DNA of 64,000 bases, from contig NZ_CALPCV010000001.1 in assembly GCF_943193095.1 (NCBI RefSeq), forward strand, positions 140,589 through 204,588, in the 5' to 3' direction. The first letter of the stretch is position 1; every line of letters begins with the position of its first letter. Below are positions 50,351 to 58,874 of this stretch, piece after piece. Under the pieces are notes generated by a model. That model saw only the letters and a program-made list of their open reading frames with translations, had not been told where the DNA came from and did no database searches. The DNA is from Parasutterella muris (GTDB taxonomy: Bacteria > Pseudomonadota > Gammaproteobacteria > Burkholderiales > Burkholderiaceae_F). The position numbers and the translations under genes are program-made.

Positions 50351-50534
50351 AATTCCTCCGGGTCAGAATATTCTCGCAGCCTAAGAAACAATTGTTTGAA
50401 ACTGCCTTTTTGATGATTAAATTATCAGATCGAAATCAGCCTTCGCAAGGTACGAATTAACAAATTTGTCCGCGGTTAGTAATATGGTTCTTTTCCGATC
50501 CATCCCCTGTCAAGTTTAACGGAGGACGAGGACG

Positions 50535-50597
50535 ATGCAAACATTTTTTATCCTTATTGTGAGTGAGGTTTGGAGACGCTATGGGCGAGACGCTTAG
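50535..50597 (+). CDS. possible 20-codon leader ORF overlapping tcdA
   Basis: ATG at 50535 preceded by GGAGGACGAGGACG, the strongest ribosome-binding site in this area. It reads MQTFFILIVSEVWRRYGRDA and stops at 50597, 17 nt inside tcdA in another frame. The hydrophobic first half is followed by a charged tail. May couple translation to tcdA or be chance. Confidence 0.35.
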   Translation: MQTFFILIVSEVWRRYGRDA

Positions 50598-51372
50598 TCA
50601 GACGGAACGGTACCCGCTGGATTATGAGAGAAGGTTTGGCGGGGTCGCGAGACTCTATACGAAGGAGGGCGCAGCACGTCTTGCTCAGGCCTCGGTCACG
50701 GTCGTCGGCTTAGGCGGCGTCGGCTCTTGGGCAGCGGAAGCGCTTGCGCGCACGGCTGTCGGCAAACTGACGCTGATAGATTTGGACAATATCGCCGAAA
50801 GCAATACCAACCGACAGCTTCAGGCTCTCACCGGCGCTTACGGAAAGCCGAAGGCGCAAGCCCTGAAGGAACGAATCGCCCTGATTAATCCTCTTTGCGA
50901 AGTGACGATGGTCGAGGATTTCGTTGATGAGGAGAATGTTTCGGAAATGCTGCACACGCCTGTCGTGCTGGACTGTACGGATCAGGTCAAGGCAAAGGCG
51001 GCAATGGCAGCTTTTGTGCAGAAAAGCGGCGGCTTATTTATCACATGCGGCGCTGCCGGAGGAAAAACCTCCGCGCTTAATATCCTCGTCGATGATCTTG
51101 CAAAGGCCAAGGGAGACCCGCTGCTCTCCAACCTAAGGTATCGTCTTCGGAAGCAGTACGGGTATCCGCGGCCAAAGGAAGAAAAGCGGATTGAGAAGTT
51201 CGGCATAACCGCTGTATACACCGCCGATCCGGTCGTTCGTCCGGAAGGCAGCTGCGACATTACCGGAGGCTTGGCCTGTTCCGGTTACGGTTCCGGCGTG
51301 GTTGTGACTGCCGCAATCGGGTTTGCGGCGGCTTCAGTCGCTATTAATCGGATCGCCGGCATACAAAAATGA
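50581..51372 (+). CDS. tcdA: tRNA threonylcarbamoyladenosine dehydratase
   Basis: 263 residues, E1-like (ThiF/MoeB fold) enzyme forming cyclic t6A37 in tRNAs reading ANN codons. RRFGGVARLYTKEGAARLA, the nucleotide motif VVGLGGVGSWAAEAL (about 40-54), LTLIDLDNIAESNTNRQLQAL and GAAGGKTSA are typical of TcdA/CsdL. ATG at 50581 has GGAG 5-8 nt upstream; a GTG six codons earlier (50563) is possible. Downstream is a tandem 10-mer AGGAGCGTAG/A (51389-51408). Confidence 0.92.
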   Translation: MGETLSQTERYPLDYERRFGGVARLYTKEGAARLAQASVTVVGLGGVGSWAAEALARTAVGKLTLIDLDNIAESNTNRQLQALTGAYGKPKAQALKERIALINPLCEVTMVEDFVDEENVSEMLHTPVVLDCTDQVKAKAAMAAFVQKSGGLFITCGAAGGKTSALNILVDDLAKAKGDPLLSNLRYRLRKQYGYPRPKEEKRIEKFGITAVYTADPVVRPEGSCDITGGLACSGYGSGVVVTAAIGFAAASVAINRIAGIQK

Positions 51373-51484
51373 AGAACCGTTTCTCAGAAGGAGCGTAGAG
51401 GAGCGTAAAACAAGGAAAAATAGTAACCGTAAGCATACGAATCTATTAAACTAGATTAAATAACTTAAATAAAGGAAACGCCTA

Positions 51485-51919
51485 ATGTACAGCCGTATTC
51501 TGGTACCGACCGACGGGTCGGAGCTTTCTGATAAAGCCCTGGAGGCAGCCGCTGATTTCGCAAAGGCAATGGACTCCTCAATTGTTGCCGTCACCGTGAT
51601 TGAGCCTTACAGCTACACCAATCTGTCCGAATATCGTCCTGAGAGCATTGATCAATACGATTCTCGTGTGAAGGAAATGGCTCAGGAAAGATTGGAAATC
51701 GCGAGAGAAGCGGTTGAGCGAAAGGGCGTGAAATGCGAAGTTGTCGCATTTAAGTCTTTTTCTCCCGCCGAAGCGATCATTGACGCAGCCACGGAGTACA
51801 ACTGCGACCTGATTTTTATGGCTTCTCACGGCAGACAAGGTCTTGCGGCCGTTCTGCTTGGAAGTGAAACACAGAAAGTACTGACGCATTCGAAGATTCC
51901 TGTCATGGTGTACCGCTAA
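51485..51919 (+). CDS. universal stress protein, single domain
   Basis: 144 residues. MYSRILVPTDGSELSDKALE at the start and SHGRQGLAAVLLGSETQKVL with the ATP-binding pattern at the end. Start has GGAAA upstream. Followed 87 nt later by a small unknown gene, possibly in the same transcript. Confidence 0.9.
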   Translation: MYSRILVPTDGSELSDKALEAAADFAKAMDSSIVAVTVIEPYSYTNLSEYRPESIDQYDSRVKEMAQERLEIAREAVERKGVKCEVVAFKSFSPAEAIIDAATEYNCDLIFMASHGRQGLAAVLLGSETQKVLTHSKIPVMVYR

Positions 51920-52006
51920 TCAGGGGCCCTGATTGGGGGCAGACCTCGCTTCATCTGAGGCGCACGAGCGGATAATGACTGAATTCAATAAAAGAAGGAG
52001 TATGTA

Positions 52007-52408
52007 ATGTCAGAACAAACAGAACCGGTTAAGGAAGAGGCTGATGCTCAGATGGAGCTCACCAACCTGTACCGTGAAGAAATCTATACCGATAGAAAGA
52101 TTGGCGTGATTCGCTGTCTGGTTCCCGTTCTTGCCGACGGCAATAAAGATGAGTCGCGTCCGGTGATTTATACCGGTGAAGCTCAGATTATGACCCAGAT
52201 GGGCGCGCTTCCGATTTCCTTTGATATCGAAGCCGACAGTCTGGAAGCCGCAGTCAAGGGCTATCGTGAAGCGGCGAAGGCCGGTGTGGAACGCACGATG
52301 AAAGAGCTTCAGGAGCTTCGTCGTCAGGCCGCAAGCAAGCTGGTTGTCCCAGGTCAGCCCGGCTTCAGCAGCCCGGATGCTTCGGGAAGCGGACTGGTCA
52401 TGCCTTAA
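52007..52408 (+). CDS. conserved-looking protein of unknown function, 133 residues
   Basis: Not recognised. A strong GGAG site precedes the ATG and codon use matches neighbours, so it is a real gene. Acidic start (SEQTEPVKEEADAQMEL), a beta-rich middle (KIGVIRCLVPVLADG, PVIYTGEAQIMTQMGALPIS), a helical stretch (AAVKGYREAAKAGVERTMKE) and a Gly/Pro/Ser-rich tail. No signal peptide, membrane segment or cysteine pattern. Probably cytoplasmic. Lies between a stress protein and Nif3; context gives no function. Confidence 0.75.
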   Translation: MSEQTEPVKEEADAQMELTNLYREEIYTDRKIGVIRCLVPVLADGNKDESRPVIYTGEAQIMTQMGALPISFDIEADSLEAAVKGYREAAKAGVERTMKELQELRRQAASKLVVPGQPGFSSPDASGSGLVMP

Positions 52409-52471
52409 TCCGCACAAAGATTTAATTGAACTGAACTGCCGGCTTGCCGGCAGTTTCTATATGGACTGACT

Positions 52472-53224
52472 ATGAAAAGAGCAGAGCTTCTGAACACACT
52501 CGATGAATTACTGAAACCTGAGACTTTCAAAGACTACTGCCCGAACGGGCTGCAGATAGAAGGTGCGGATAATGTTCAGCGGATTGTCTGCGGTGTCAGC
52601 GCCTCTGAGGCGCTAATTGATGAAGCGATCAGGCGCGGTGCGGACACCATTATTGTTCACCACGGTTATTTCTGGAAAAACGAGAACTCACGGATTATCG
52701 GTATCAAACGGAATCGAATCGCGAAGATTCTCGCCAACAATATCAATCTGATTGCCTACCATCTACCTCTGGATGCCAATGAGACTGTCGGCAACAACTA
52801 TGAAATGGCGCGTGCGCTGAAGTTGCAGAACGTCCGAGCGACAAAGTCTAATCCTCTGGTGCTTATGGGGGAATTCCATGACTTTGTAACTACGGAAGAA
52901 CTTGCTAACAAAATAGAGGGGGTTGTCCATAGACCTCCTTTTGTGGTGCCTGTAGACTCCGTCGCTTTAATTAAGACGGTCGCCTTCTGCAGCGGCGCGG
53001 CTCAGGATTTTTTAGAAGACGCGGCAGCCGAAGGCTCGGACGCTTACCTTAGCGGGGAAATTAGCGAAAGAACAGTTCTGGAAGCTCGTGAATTAGGAAT
53101 TCCTTATTTCTCAGTCGGCCACCATGCCGGAGAAACGTTAGGAATACGGGCCATGGCCGTTTGGATTGGAAACCATTTCCCAGAAATAAACGTCAGCTTC
53201 GTCGGAATTGACAACCCGGTGTAA
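52472..53224 (+). CDS. Nif3-like dinuclear metal-center protein (YbgI/DUF34)
   Basis: 250 residues, forms hexameric toroids in relatives. Metal-binding segments TIIVHHGYFWK and IAYHLPLDANETVGNN, and the late SVGHHAGETLGIRA, are family hallmarks. The E. coli homologue (YbgI) has been linked to cyclohydrolase-type chemistry, but the biochemical role in this organism is uncertain. In many Burkholderiales this gene lies next to petABC and sspAB; here the autotransporter follows 40 nt later. Confidence 0.9.
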   Translation: MKRAELLNTLDELLKPETFKDYCPNGLQIEGADNVQRIVCGVSASEALIDEAIRRGADTIIVHHGYFWKNENSRIIGIKRNRIAKILANNINLIAYHLPLDANETVGNNYEMARALKLQNVRATKSNPLVLMGEFHDFVTTEELANKIEGVVHRPPFVVPVDSVALIKTVAFCSGAAQDFLEDAAAEGSDAYLSGEISERTVLEARELGIPYFSVGHHAGETLGIRAMAVWIGNHFPEINVSFVGIDNPV

Positions 53225-53264
53225 CCGGATCTTTTCATCGGCAGCTGCGCACCCGGAGTTGCCG

Positions 53265-56200
53265 ATGGCAAACAAGACATATCGACACAGACGCCCACTG
53301 TCTCTCAAAAGGGCAGCACTCGCCTTGGTTATCGCCTTGCATGCGGTACCTTCTTTCTCGCAGGAGGATCCTTTCTTCGGGGAGACCAAAACCAATTACC
53401 TTGAAACGGATGAAGAGATTAACCAATATATTGAAGATCTCGCTAAAGAAAATCTGATTCTTGTCCACATCTCAGAAAATTCACCGTTTGTCGGCAGCTC
53501 TCCTCTGACGATGGAAGGCGCCGAAGAAATATGGAACGCACCGGAGCTGTCTGAAACCGCGCTGAATTTCGGCATGGTTCAGAGCTCGAATGATCCGGCG
53601 GCGCGCTTTAGCAAACAGGCGGATATTTTGCGAGCTGTTGATATCAAAGTTAAGAGTTCGATTAACGATGCTCAGGGCGGATCCGCTGCCGTCCTGGTCG
53701 CAGAAGAGGGCGCTGATGTCACATTCAGGCATCACGCCGCTCTGAGCGCCGCTATTGAGGACGGCTCAGAGAACACAGCGATACGAATCAAAGGTTTTGC
53801 TTCGGCATCTCAGGTGTTTTTTTCCGAAGGCCTCACAGGGGCGGTCACAGGAAGTTCTGCCTCTTTTGCCGTACTGCAGGATAAAGCTTCGCTGCTGATC
53901 GGCGGAGACTCTTTGATCAGCGCCTCAGCGGACGCATTTGTTCTCGGTTCCGTGAACTCCAAAATCACCGTCTCAGAAGGAAAGCAGCTGACGGTAAATG
54001 CCGGCGGGAGTGCTTTCTCCGCAGCAAAGGGCGGCTCTCTGATTCTGGAAAACGGCGCATCATTAACCGTGAATGCCGATCAGGTCTTTAGCGGAGCGCT
54101 TAATGTCAAGGTGCAGGATTCATCGGTTGTCCTGAACGGCAGCACGCTTTCCTTTACCGGTCAGTACAGTCAAAACGGCGGCTCGCTAACTTTGTCGGGC
54201 GACACCAATCTCAACGACGGCAACTGGCACTTTAAAGAGGTCAGCATTACAGCGGCCTCCAAGGATCTGTTTGAAATATCAGCCCAGGACTTCAATCGTG
54301 AGAGTCAGCTTCAGGGCAAAATCACCGATTTCACTAAGACCTCATTTTCGGAAATTATCCTCACCGATGAAGCGGTCGATCTGAAATATCTCAGCCTCGC
54401 TTCCGAATACTACGGTATCGGCGTTACGTACACCGGTGAGCTGCTGATTGATAATTCTGTTGTGACAGGGATCAACTACAGCGACTATAAGAATTATCTC
54501 GAAGGAAAGAACATCGGTTTGGCATCCGTCAATCTCAACTTAGGAGAGATGTCCGAGTTAAATTCGGAGCGCCTTTGCATCGGGTCGATCTACACAAAGA
54601 GCGAAGTGCTGACTCTGAACAATTCCACGCTTGTTCTTTATGGTACAGGCAGAGGACCGATGTCGGGGACAGATAATTGGCTGTCCGTCGGAGAATTCAG
54701 TACGCTGGAGCTGCACGGATTAAGTTACGAGGGAACGCGAGAAGTCCAGAAGCGGGCAGAAATCGATTCGAAGGTTTTTGTGTCCGACACGGGACGTCTT
54801 TTATTTACCGGCAAAGTAACGGTCGGTCCGAATTCCGCGATCGTCAATACCGGTGAGTTTCTCATTAAAAACGGCGCCCAGACACACGTTTACGCGGATA
54901 TCTTCCAGCTGGACGGCTCGGCGCGCTTTGACAAAAATACATCTTTTGACTCGACGCAGGGCGTGATCGTCCGCGGAGGGACTTTGGACATTGAAGGGCT
55001 TTTTACCGTTCAGTCTCTGCAGCTTGAAGGCGGCAGAACCTCAATCAGCAGTCAGGTGAGGGCGAAAGACTTTTCAATCGGAAGCAGCTCTCGAGACGTG
55101 ATTCCGACACTGCGTCTCAGCTCAGACGCGGATGTTGTGTTTGAAAACGCGGAGAGCGCAAACGCCTCTATTCTGATCGAAGGCGACGAAAAGCAAGGTG
55201 AATACGCCTCTCTGGCGATCAAGAACTGGAGCGGAAGCGGCACCGAATTTCGAGTCGGAAGCAACGGAATTCTAATTTTGGGTGACGGCCGCAAGGACGA
55301 CTCAATTGATTTAACGAGAGATGTGGTTTTCCAGATTTTCGATTTGGCTCAGGAGAAGTTCTCGAGCGTACTGGCTGTCAATGACACGTTCGTGCTTTCT
55401 AAAGAAAACTCCATTATCGTGGGCTTGTCCAATGAGAGAGAGGCTCACGCCGGATTAACGTTTGAGAGCGGTGCCGTATTTATTCTTAAACATCGTACGG
55501 GGCGTCCCGCGTTCAGTTCTGAGGATGGAACGGCCCCGGTGTTCAAAGAAGGGAGCGGTATTTTCGTGCTTGATCCCTTTGGAACCAATCAGCTGACCGA
55601 TTCCACTATTCAGGAATTTGAAGGCTCGGATACGGTTCAGCTCATCTCCGCGAACAGAAATGTGTCACTGGTGCTGGAGAACCGCGAGGACGGCTGGTTT
55701 ATCGATCGGGAGAAAGCGGTCGTTATCACAACGAACTTTGTCTATCCTCAGCTTCAGGGCTGGCTGTACAGCAATACGGAAGGCTTTACGATTGATTCCG
55801 ACAATGCGGCGCAGAGATTCTTTGCGCGAGTGGACAACGAGACCTTTATGGCGCCCCATTATTCTGCTGCGCTTATCGGTCAGGCCACGCTGCTGCCGAG
55901 TCTTCTCGGGACACGTTTAAATATGTTCCGATCGGGAGAAGGTCTGCGCAGCGCGATTGGAACGGAAGCGATCCGACTCTATGACAAGCCCGAAGGTTCC
56001 ACGCATATCTTCGGTGGAGCTGAAGGCGGTTTTTTCTCTTCCCGGAAGGCAGGCGGATATTTACTGGGCGGAGCGTATCGAGCGAATTCGGAAAATGTTC
56101 GTCTTGGCATGGCGCATAAAACCGAATCCGGTTACTCAGTTGTCGCAGCGGCCGAATATACCCATATTTCTTCGAAGAGCAGGCATGCTGTGCTTGAAGC

Positions 56201-56831
56201 GAGCGGCAAGCAAAATGTGACGGCGGTTAACGGCATGATCAGTAAAGACTTCGGCGATTTTATTGTCGGCGTGAATGCCGGCGCGGGCCTGTCGCGCGGC
56301 AATATCACCGCGGATCTGCCTGCCGCTATGCAGCTTGAGCGCATGAAGGCGAAGGTTGATGACTACTATCTGACCGGAGGCATTTCAGGGTCGTATCGAA
56401 TCATTGACGGCCTCAGCATTGCAATTGAGCCGCAGATTTGGACTCTTCTAAAGACTACTGAGCACACGAAGATCGGTTCTCAGAAGGCGTTTGAATTTAA
56501 GAGCAGGGCGCAGGTTTTTGCCGAGATTCCGGCGGTAGTGCGAGGCAGTGTGGAGATCGGCTCTATTGGCGGATATCGGTTTAGCCTCAACGGAGAGGCA
56601 GGCGGCAGCATCCGAGTCGGGCAGCTCGATAAGAAAGGAGAGCTGCGGGCGGTTGGTACTCAGGCCAGAGAATCGATTTCTCAGAAAGAAATCAATCGCT
56701 GGAGCGGTTTTGCAGGCGCCGGCCTGAAGGTTAGGAGTGGCTCAGCGGAAGCGACGCTGGCTGCAAAAGCAGCTCTAGGTGACGGAAGAATCGACAGTCA
56801 GGTCATATTTAAAGCCGACTGGAAATTCTAA
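53265..56831 (+). CDS. autotransporter (type Va secretion)
   Basis: 1188 residues. N-terminal basic stretch and hydrophobic core (LKRAALALVIALHAVPSFS) form the signal. Residues about 40-880 are a repetitive beta-helix-like passenger rich in Gly, Ser, Asn and LTV-type strands (LTVNAGGSAFSAAKGGSLIL, GASLTVNADQVFSG). The last 290 or so form the translocating beta-barrel: FGGAEGGFFSS, LGGAYRANSENVRLGM, YDD-like YYLTGGISGSYRI, ending in Phe (IFKADWKF). No RGD, protease triad or lipase motif was found in the passenger, so it is likely an adhesin or unknown surface structure. ATG 53265 has GGAG. Confidence 0.88.
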   Translation: MANKTYRHRRPLSLKRAALALVIALHAVPSFSQEDPFFGETKTNYLETDEEINQYIEDLAKENLILVHISENSPFVGSSPLTMEGAEEIWNAPELSETALNFGMVQSSNDPAARFSKQADILRAVDIKVKSSINDAQGGSAAVLVAEEGADVTFRHHAALSAAIEDGSENTAIRIKGFASASQVFFSEGLTGAVTGSSASFAVLQDKASLLIGGDSLISASADAFVLGSVNSKITVSEGKQLTVNAGGSAFSAAKGGSLILENGASLTVNADQVFSGALNVKVQDSSVVLNGSTLSFTGQYSQNGGSLTLSGDTNLNDGNWHFKEVSITAASKDLFEISAQDFNRESQLQGKITDFTKTSFSEIILTDEAVDLKYLSLASEYYGIGVTYTGELLIDNSVVTGINYSDYKNYLEGKNIGLASVNLNLGEMSELNSERLCIGSIYTKSEVLTLNNSTLVLYGTGRGPMSGTDNWLSVGEFSTLELHGLSYEGTREVQKRAEIDSKVFVSDTGRLLFTGKVTVGPNSAIVNTGEFLIKNGAQTHVYADIFQLDGSARFDKNTSFDSTQGVIVRGGTLDIEGLFTVQSLQLEGGRTSISSQVRAKDFSIGSSSRDVIPTLRLSSDADVVFENAESANASILIEGDEKQGEYASLAIKNWSGSGTEFRVGSNGILILGDGRKDDSIDLTRDVVFQIFDLAQEKFSSVLAVNDTFVLSKENSIIVGLSNEREAHAGLTFESGAVFILKHRTGRPAFSSEDGTAPVFKEGSGIFVLDPFGTNQLTDSTIQEFEGSDTVQLISANRNVSLVLENREDGWFIDREKAVVITTNFVYPQLQGWLYSNTEGFTIDSDNAAQRFFARVDNETFMAPHYSAALIGQATLLPSLLGTRLNMFRSGEGLRSAIGTEAIRLYDKPEGSTHIFGGAEGGFFSSRKAGGYLLGGAYRANSENVRLGMAHKTESGYSVVAAAEYTHISSKSRHAVLEASGKQNVTAVNGMISKDFGDFIVGVNAGAGLSRGNITADLPAAMQLERMKAKVDDYYLTGGISGSYRIIDGLSIAIEPQIWTLLKTTEHTKIGSQKAFEFKSRAQVFAEIPAVVRGSVEIGSIGGYRFSLNGEAGGSIRVGQLDKKGELRAVGTQARESISQKEINRWSGFAGAGLKVRSGSAEATLAAKAALGDGRIDSQVIFKADWKF

Positions 56832-56835
56832 AAAG

Positions 56836-56867
56836 CAGAGCCCTCCATTGCGGAGGGCTCTGTCTTT
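56836..56867 (+). terminator. terminator of the autotransporter gene
   Basis: 11-bp perfect stem CAGAGCCCTCC/GGAGGGCTCTG (56836-56846, 56852-56862), ATTGC loop, short TCTTT; probably bidirectional with mscL since A's lie on the left. Confidence 0.8.
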
Positions 56868-56877
56868 GGAGATCAAA

Positions 56878-57351
56878 TTAATTCTTTTTCTTAAGCTCAT
56901 CAAGAATCTGTCTGAGCAGCAGAGTGTCTTCCGGTGTCGGGGCAGGAGCCGCAGCCTCGGCTTTAGCCTCAGCTTCAATGCGTTTTCTCAGAGAGGTCAG
57001 AGCCTTGAGCATACAGAAAATAACGAATGCCAGAAGAATGAAATTAATGACCGCTGTGAGGAAGGCGCCGTAGCCTAGGACAGAGGCCCCAGCTTTGGTG
57101 AGCGCATCATAAGTCATCGGCCCTGTATAGTCGGCGGGCATCTTCATGACATAGAAAAGGTTGGAAAAATCCGGTTTTCCGATGAGCGCGCCAAGAATCG
57201 GATTGATGACGTCTTTAACAAGGGAACCGATGATCGAGTTGAAAGCTCCGCCAACGATAACAGCGACCGCTAAATCGATGACGTTTCCTTTGGAAATAAA
57301 GGCCTGAAACTCTCTGAAGAATGTTGAAGCTTGTTGTTGGACATTAGCCAT
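56878..57351 (-). CDS. mscL: large-conductance mechanosensitive channel
   Basis: 157 residues. Pentameric osmotic safety valve in the inner membrane. FFREFQAFISKGNVIDLAVA and VIVGGAFNSIIGSLVKDVINP make up the N-terminal helix and TM1; FLTAVINFILLAFVIFCMLKAL is TM2 (quoted in part); a charged C-terminal helix ends KKKN. Start at ATG 57351 gives MANVQQQAS; the longer frame is not supported. Confidence 0.94.
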   Translation of the reverse strand: MANVQQQASTFFREFQAFISKGNVIDLAVAVIVGGAFNSIIGSLVKDVINPILGALIGKPDFSNLFYVMKMPADYTGPMTYDALTKAGASVLGYGAFLTAVINFILLAFVIFCMLKALTSLRKRIEAEAKAEAAAPAPTPEDTLLLRQILDELKKKN

Positions 57352-57434
57352 GATGACCGCCTTAAACGTTACTGAATAAGACGAATTATCACCGAAGTAC
57401 GTTATCTTTGAAAGTGACAATGCCCTTTGCGGGT

Positions 57435-57463
57435 AAAAGAAAACGGCTCCTGAAAGGAGCCGT
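57435..57463 (-). terminator. intrinsic terminator after the tRNA-Thr pair
   Basis: 8-bp stem ACGGCTCC/GGAGCCGT (57443-57450, 57456-57463), TGAAA loop, A-rich left flank giving a U-tract on the minus strand. Confidence 0.75.
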
Positions 57464-57469
57464 CGAAAC

Positions 57470-57544
57470 TGGTGCCCACTGACTGACTTGAACAGACGAC
57501 CTACCGCTTACAAGGCGGTTGCTCTACCACTGAGCTAAGCGGGC
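57470..57544 (-). tRNA. tRNA-Thr (UGU), distal copy
   Basis: 75 nt with encoded CCA. Acceptor GCCCGCT with AGTGGGC (one G-U pair); anticodon stem ACCGC/GCGGT, loop CTTGTAA (anticodon TGT). T arm GTCTG-TTCAAGT-CAGTC has one U-U mismatch. Differs from the other copy only at the acceptor 3' strand. Confidence 0.92.
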
Positions 57545-57612
57545 ATCGGAAAAGCGAAGCTTTCCACATTAACTGTTTTCAACCATCAAAGCAGATGATC
57601 GAAGGAATTCTT

Positions 57613-57687
57613 TGGTGCCCGCTGACTGACTTGAACAGACGACCTACCGCTTACAAGGCGGTTGCTCTACCACTGAGCTAAGCGGGC
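57613..57687 (-). tRNA. tRNA-Thr (UGU), proximal copy
   Basis: 75 nt with encoded CCA, same body as the other copy but with AGCGGGC, restoring a perfect acceptor stem. A minus-strand -10 TAAAAT at 57707-57702 lies correctly for a promoter. 68 nt separate the two copies. Confidence 0.93.
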
Positions 57688-57732
57688 TAACCGAGACGTG
57701 AATTTTACACAAATTTTTGAAGTTGTGTGCTG

Positions 57733-57775
57733 AAAAAAAGGAGAAGCGTAACAAAATGAAAGCTTCTCCTTTTTT
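57733..57775 (-). terminator. intrinsic terminator of sspA-sspB
   Basis: Stem GGAGAAGC/GCTTCTCC extended by six A-T pairs (57734-57747 with 57762-57775), 14-nt loop; A7 on the left is the U-tract on the minus strand. Confidence 0.88.
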
Positions 57776-57777
57776 AA

Positions 57778-58149
57778 TCAGTCCACACGAGTGAAACCGC
57801 GGCGGGGCGCGGGTTCTTGGTCAGGTTTAAGTTTGACCTCGAACGGGATGCCAAAGCCGGTCTCTCTGACAAACACCGCCTCTATGTTGCTGACGGGAAC
57901 CTGAATACTTTCAGCGACACCGTTAAACGTTGCGTCAAATTTAACGAAATCGTTGCCAAGCTCCAAATTCCGAGCGGCATACGGTCCGATATTGAACGTG
58001 ATTTGCGAACCGTTTGCGTACGCTCTGGGCACGGAAAGCTGCGGATCGTTGTTGAGGATCACGTTGATCTGCGGAGTCAGACCGTTATCCATGCTCCAGT
58101 CGTAAAACGCGCGAAGAAAATATGGCGTTAAAGAGGTTGTTTCTTCCAT
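57778..58149 (-). CDS. sspB: ClpXP protease specificity-enhancing factor SspB
   Basis: 123 residues. Adaptor delivering ssrA-tagged proteins to ClpXP. LTPYFLRAFYDWSMDNGLTP and PQINVILNNDPQLSVPRAYA (overlapping quoted blocks, residues about 6-45) and ITFNIGPYAARNLELGND are typical. The short unstructured tail ends in basic residues instead of the longer acidic linker seen in E. coli. Three nt after sspA. Confidence 0.93.
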   Translation of the reverse strand: MEETTSLTPYFLRAFYDWSMDNGLTPQINVILNNDPQLSVPRAYANGSQITFNIGPYAARNLELGNDFVKFDATFNGVAESIQVPVSNIEAVFVRETGFGIPFEVKLKPDQEPAPRRGFTRVD

Positions 58150-58152
58150 TGA

Positions 58153-58758
58153 TTACTTCCGCATGACCCGTTCAGAGGGAGTAAGCGCCTCAATGAATGC
58201 CGGGCGGGAGAAGACTCGTTCGGCGTATTTCTGGACAGGCATACCGGCTGCCGGAAGTTCAATGCCGTAGTAGTTCAGTCTCCACAGAAGGGGAGCCAAA
58301 GCGATATCAAGCATTGTGAAATCGTCGCCGTTCAAATATTTTTTCTTAGCTACGAGCGGGGCAAGAGAAGTCAGACGGTCACGAATGGTTTCTCTGGCGG
58401 CGATGCGCGCTTCATCAGGGCTGTTGCGATTTTCAAGGGTATGTACGTGCTTGAAAATTTCTCTCTCAAAATTGAAGAGAAGCAGTCTTGTTCTTGCTCT
58501 TTCAACCGGGTCAGGCGGCATCAGCTGAGGATGGGGAAAGCGCTCGTCGATATATTCGTTGATGATATTCGATTCATAAAGCACGAGATCGCGCTCGACG
58601 AGAATCGGCACTTCGCCGTACGGGTTCATGACATTGATGTCTTCAGGCTTATGGTATAAATCGATGTCACGAATTTCAAAGTCCATTCCTTTTTCGAAAA
58701 GGACAAAACGACAGCGCTGGGAAAAAGGATCAGTGCTGCCGGAGTAAAGAACCATCAT
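58153..58758 (-). CDS. sspA: stringent starvation protein A
   Basis: 201 residues, glutathione-transferase fold, RNA polymerase-associated regulator. N-terminal VLYSGSTDPFSQRCRFVLFE, then PYGEVPILVERDLVLYESN and NEYIDERFPHPQLMP, all SspA signatures. Start at ATG 58758 (second ATG at 58755); the open frame extends upstream into prmC but without family similarity. In many Burkholderiales sspA follows petABC; here prmC is upstream. Confidence 0.92.
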   Translation of the reverse strand: MMVLYSGSTDPFSQRCRFVLFEKGMDFEIRDIDLYHKPEDINVMNPYGEVPILVERDLVLYESNIINEYIDERFPHPQLMPPDPVERARTRLLLFNFEREIFKHVHTLENRNSPDEARIAARETIRDRLTSLAPLVAKKKYLNGDDFTMLDIALAPLLWRLNYYGIELPAAGMPVQKYAERVFSRPAFIEALTPSERVMRK

Positions 58759-58874
58759 ATCTAGGGTCTCTCTGCAAAAAAATAAAAAAGCTTTTGAAAT
58801 TTTAAACGATTCGTCTAAGAATCCAAAATAAAAATAAGATGTTAGGTACCTAAAAAGGTGCCTTTGTCGGCCGT

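Noticed and set aside
57470..57687. tRNA pairs as pseudogenes
   Set aside because: Despite the T-stem mismatch, all arms, the anticodon and the encoded CCA are intact, and a terminator and a -10 box flank the pair.
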